From IMG/VR virus record IMGVR_UViG_3300020469_000306, positions 1 to 21,456 of that record: a stretch of 21,456 nt of DNA; one strand, written 5' to 3'. Positions within the stretch are counted from its first letter, which is position 1; each line of letters opens with the position of its first letter. Below are positions 20,696 to 21,456 of this stretch, piece after piece. The notes under the pieces are model-generated. The model worked only from the letters and a program-made list of their open reading frames with translations. It did no database searches and was not told where the DNA came from. The translations under genes were made by a program, and so were the position numbers. This DNA is from a virus.

Positions 20696-21456
20696 ATGGC
20701 AGTGACGTTAAATATATTTGATAGCAAAGCTACCTCTGAAGGTCCTGAGACAAATGAGACTGATAGGAATTCAATGGGTGGTACTGAGATAATGAAATAT
20801 GGCTTACATAATAGGTTAGATAAGGATCTATTAAGCAATTTTCAAATTATATGTTCAAGAGTTAGAGAAATAAATCCAAATAAAAAAATTATTTATTGGT
20901 TACATGATTTACCAGGTGATCCTGAATCAGAGCATCTAAAGAATCAAGGCTGGAAAAGATTTGATAAATTGGTTTTTGTTTCTAATTGGCAGCTAGAGAA
21001 TTATTCTAAACATTATGGTATTCCATATTCTAAATGTGTAGTATTACAGAATGCAATAGAGCCAATTGGTACACATGATAAAGATTTTACAGGTAGAATA
21101 AAATTAATGTATCACTCTACTCCTCATAGAGGATTAGATTTATTAGTAGCAGTTTTTCAGAAATTATGTGAAATGTTTGATAACATTGAATTAGATGTAT
21201 TTTCTTCATTTGCAATATATGGATGGAAAGAAAGAGATGAACCTTTTAAGAAAGTATTTGATGTATGTAAATCTCATCCAAAGATTAATTATTTTGGTTC
21301 AGTATCTAATGAAGAAATAAGACAAGCATTACAAAGAAATCATATATGGGCATATCCTTCTATATGGCAAGAAACATCTTGTATGTGTCTAATGGAAGCA
21401 ATGTCAGCTGGATTATATTGTGTTCATCCTAACTTAGCAGCTCTACCAGAGACAGA
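20696..21456 (+). CDS. Glycosyltransferase, GT4-like, cut by window end
   Basis: The frame is open from the ATG at 20696 to the window end, 253 residues, so the C-terminus is missing. The product has a GGTEIMKYGLHNR donor-side loop early on, KKIIYWLHDLPG, FDKLVFVSNWQLENYSKHYG, and KLMYHSTPHRGLDLLVAVF. A Rossmann-type C-terminal half follows with AYPSIWQETSCMCLMEAMSAG, where the conserved Glu residues for nucleotide-sugar binding sit. This is the pattern of GT4 family enzymes. The acceptor is unknown; phage glycosyltransferases may modify the host envelope, phage DNA or virion proteins. GTGAG before the ATG is a moderate ribosome-binding site. Confidence 0.8.
   Translation, partial: MAVTLNIFDSKATSEGPETNETDRNSMGGTEIMKYGLHNRLDKDLLSNFQIICSRVREINPNKKIIYWLHDLPGDPESEHLKNQGWKRFDKLVFVSNWQLENYSKHYGIPYSKCVVLQNAIEPIGTHDKDFTGRIKLMYHSTPHRGLDLLVAVFQKLCEMFDNIELDVFSSFAIYGWKERDEPFKKVFDVCKSHPKINYFGSVSNEEIRQALQRNHIWAYPSIWQETSCMCLMEAMSAGLYCVHPNLAALPET

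Noticed and set aside
1-21456. CRISPR arrays, transposons, integrase, tRNA and rRNA genes
   Set aside because: No spaced direct-repeat array, terminal inverted repeats, transposase or integrase-type protein, and no cloverleaf with a conserved T-arm was seen while reading both strands.

Overview
The window is strongly AT-rich, and every convincing gene lies on the + strand with short gaps or stop/start overlaps. The genes match a T4-type marine myovirus of the kind that infects SAR11 or cyanobacteria. Diagnostic genes are the C-terminus of a gp41-like replicative helicase, a gp61-like primase, class Ia ribonucleotide reductase NrdA/NrdB, a RuvC-like resolvase, a glutaredoxin, and a block of small late virion-type proteins. 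I see no integrase, transposon, tRNA, rRNA or CRISPR array. The host cannot be named from this window alone.

Layout. (1) 1-1914: end of the helicase, a small unknown protein, and a 449-residue protein with a T4-like capsid-targeting N-terminus and possible PD-(D/E)XK nuclease residues. (2) 1944-4335: an early-type array of small genes (a SprT-like metallopeptidase and eight proteins of unknown function) with five near-identical sigma70-type promoters (TTGACT, 17 nt, TATAAT-like) at or near gene borders. (3) 4340-13254: a late-type block. It starts at a perfect T4-style late promoter word, TATAAATA, with a second copy at 6316. It holds a KxDG nucleotidyltransferase-like protein with a capsid-targeting N-terminus, an FkbM methyltransferase, a long protein with a nucleotidylyltransferase domain, several modular proteins with [LI]xE sites of the prohead-protease type, structural proteins, a holin-like protein and a coiled-coil membrane protein. 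(4) 13251-21456: a sigma70-type promoter abutting the primase start, then primase, nrdA, nrdB, small membrane/zinc/lipoprotein genes, a RuvC-like nuclease, a 2OG-Fe(II) oxygenase, glutaredoxin and a glycosyltransferase cut by the window end.

How the parts fit. The early and middle genes supply replication (helicase, primase), nucleotide supply (NrdAB with a glutaredoxin as likely reductant) and recombination (RuvC). The late block supplies virion and lysis proteins, including a set that looks designed for packaging inside the capsid and probably ejection with the DNA. The most unusual features are the capsid-targeted enzyme candidates, the repeated promoter array, the tandem hairpin leader at 6325-6388, and the probably leaderless primase mRNA. 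Family assignments rest on motif recognition and memory of families; no search was run.
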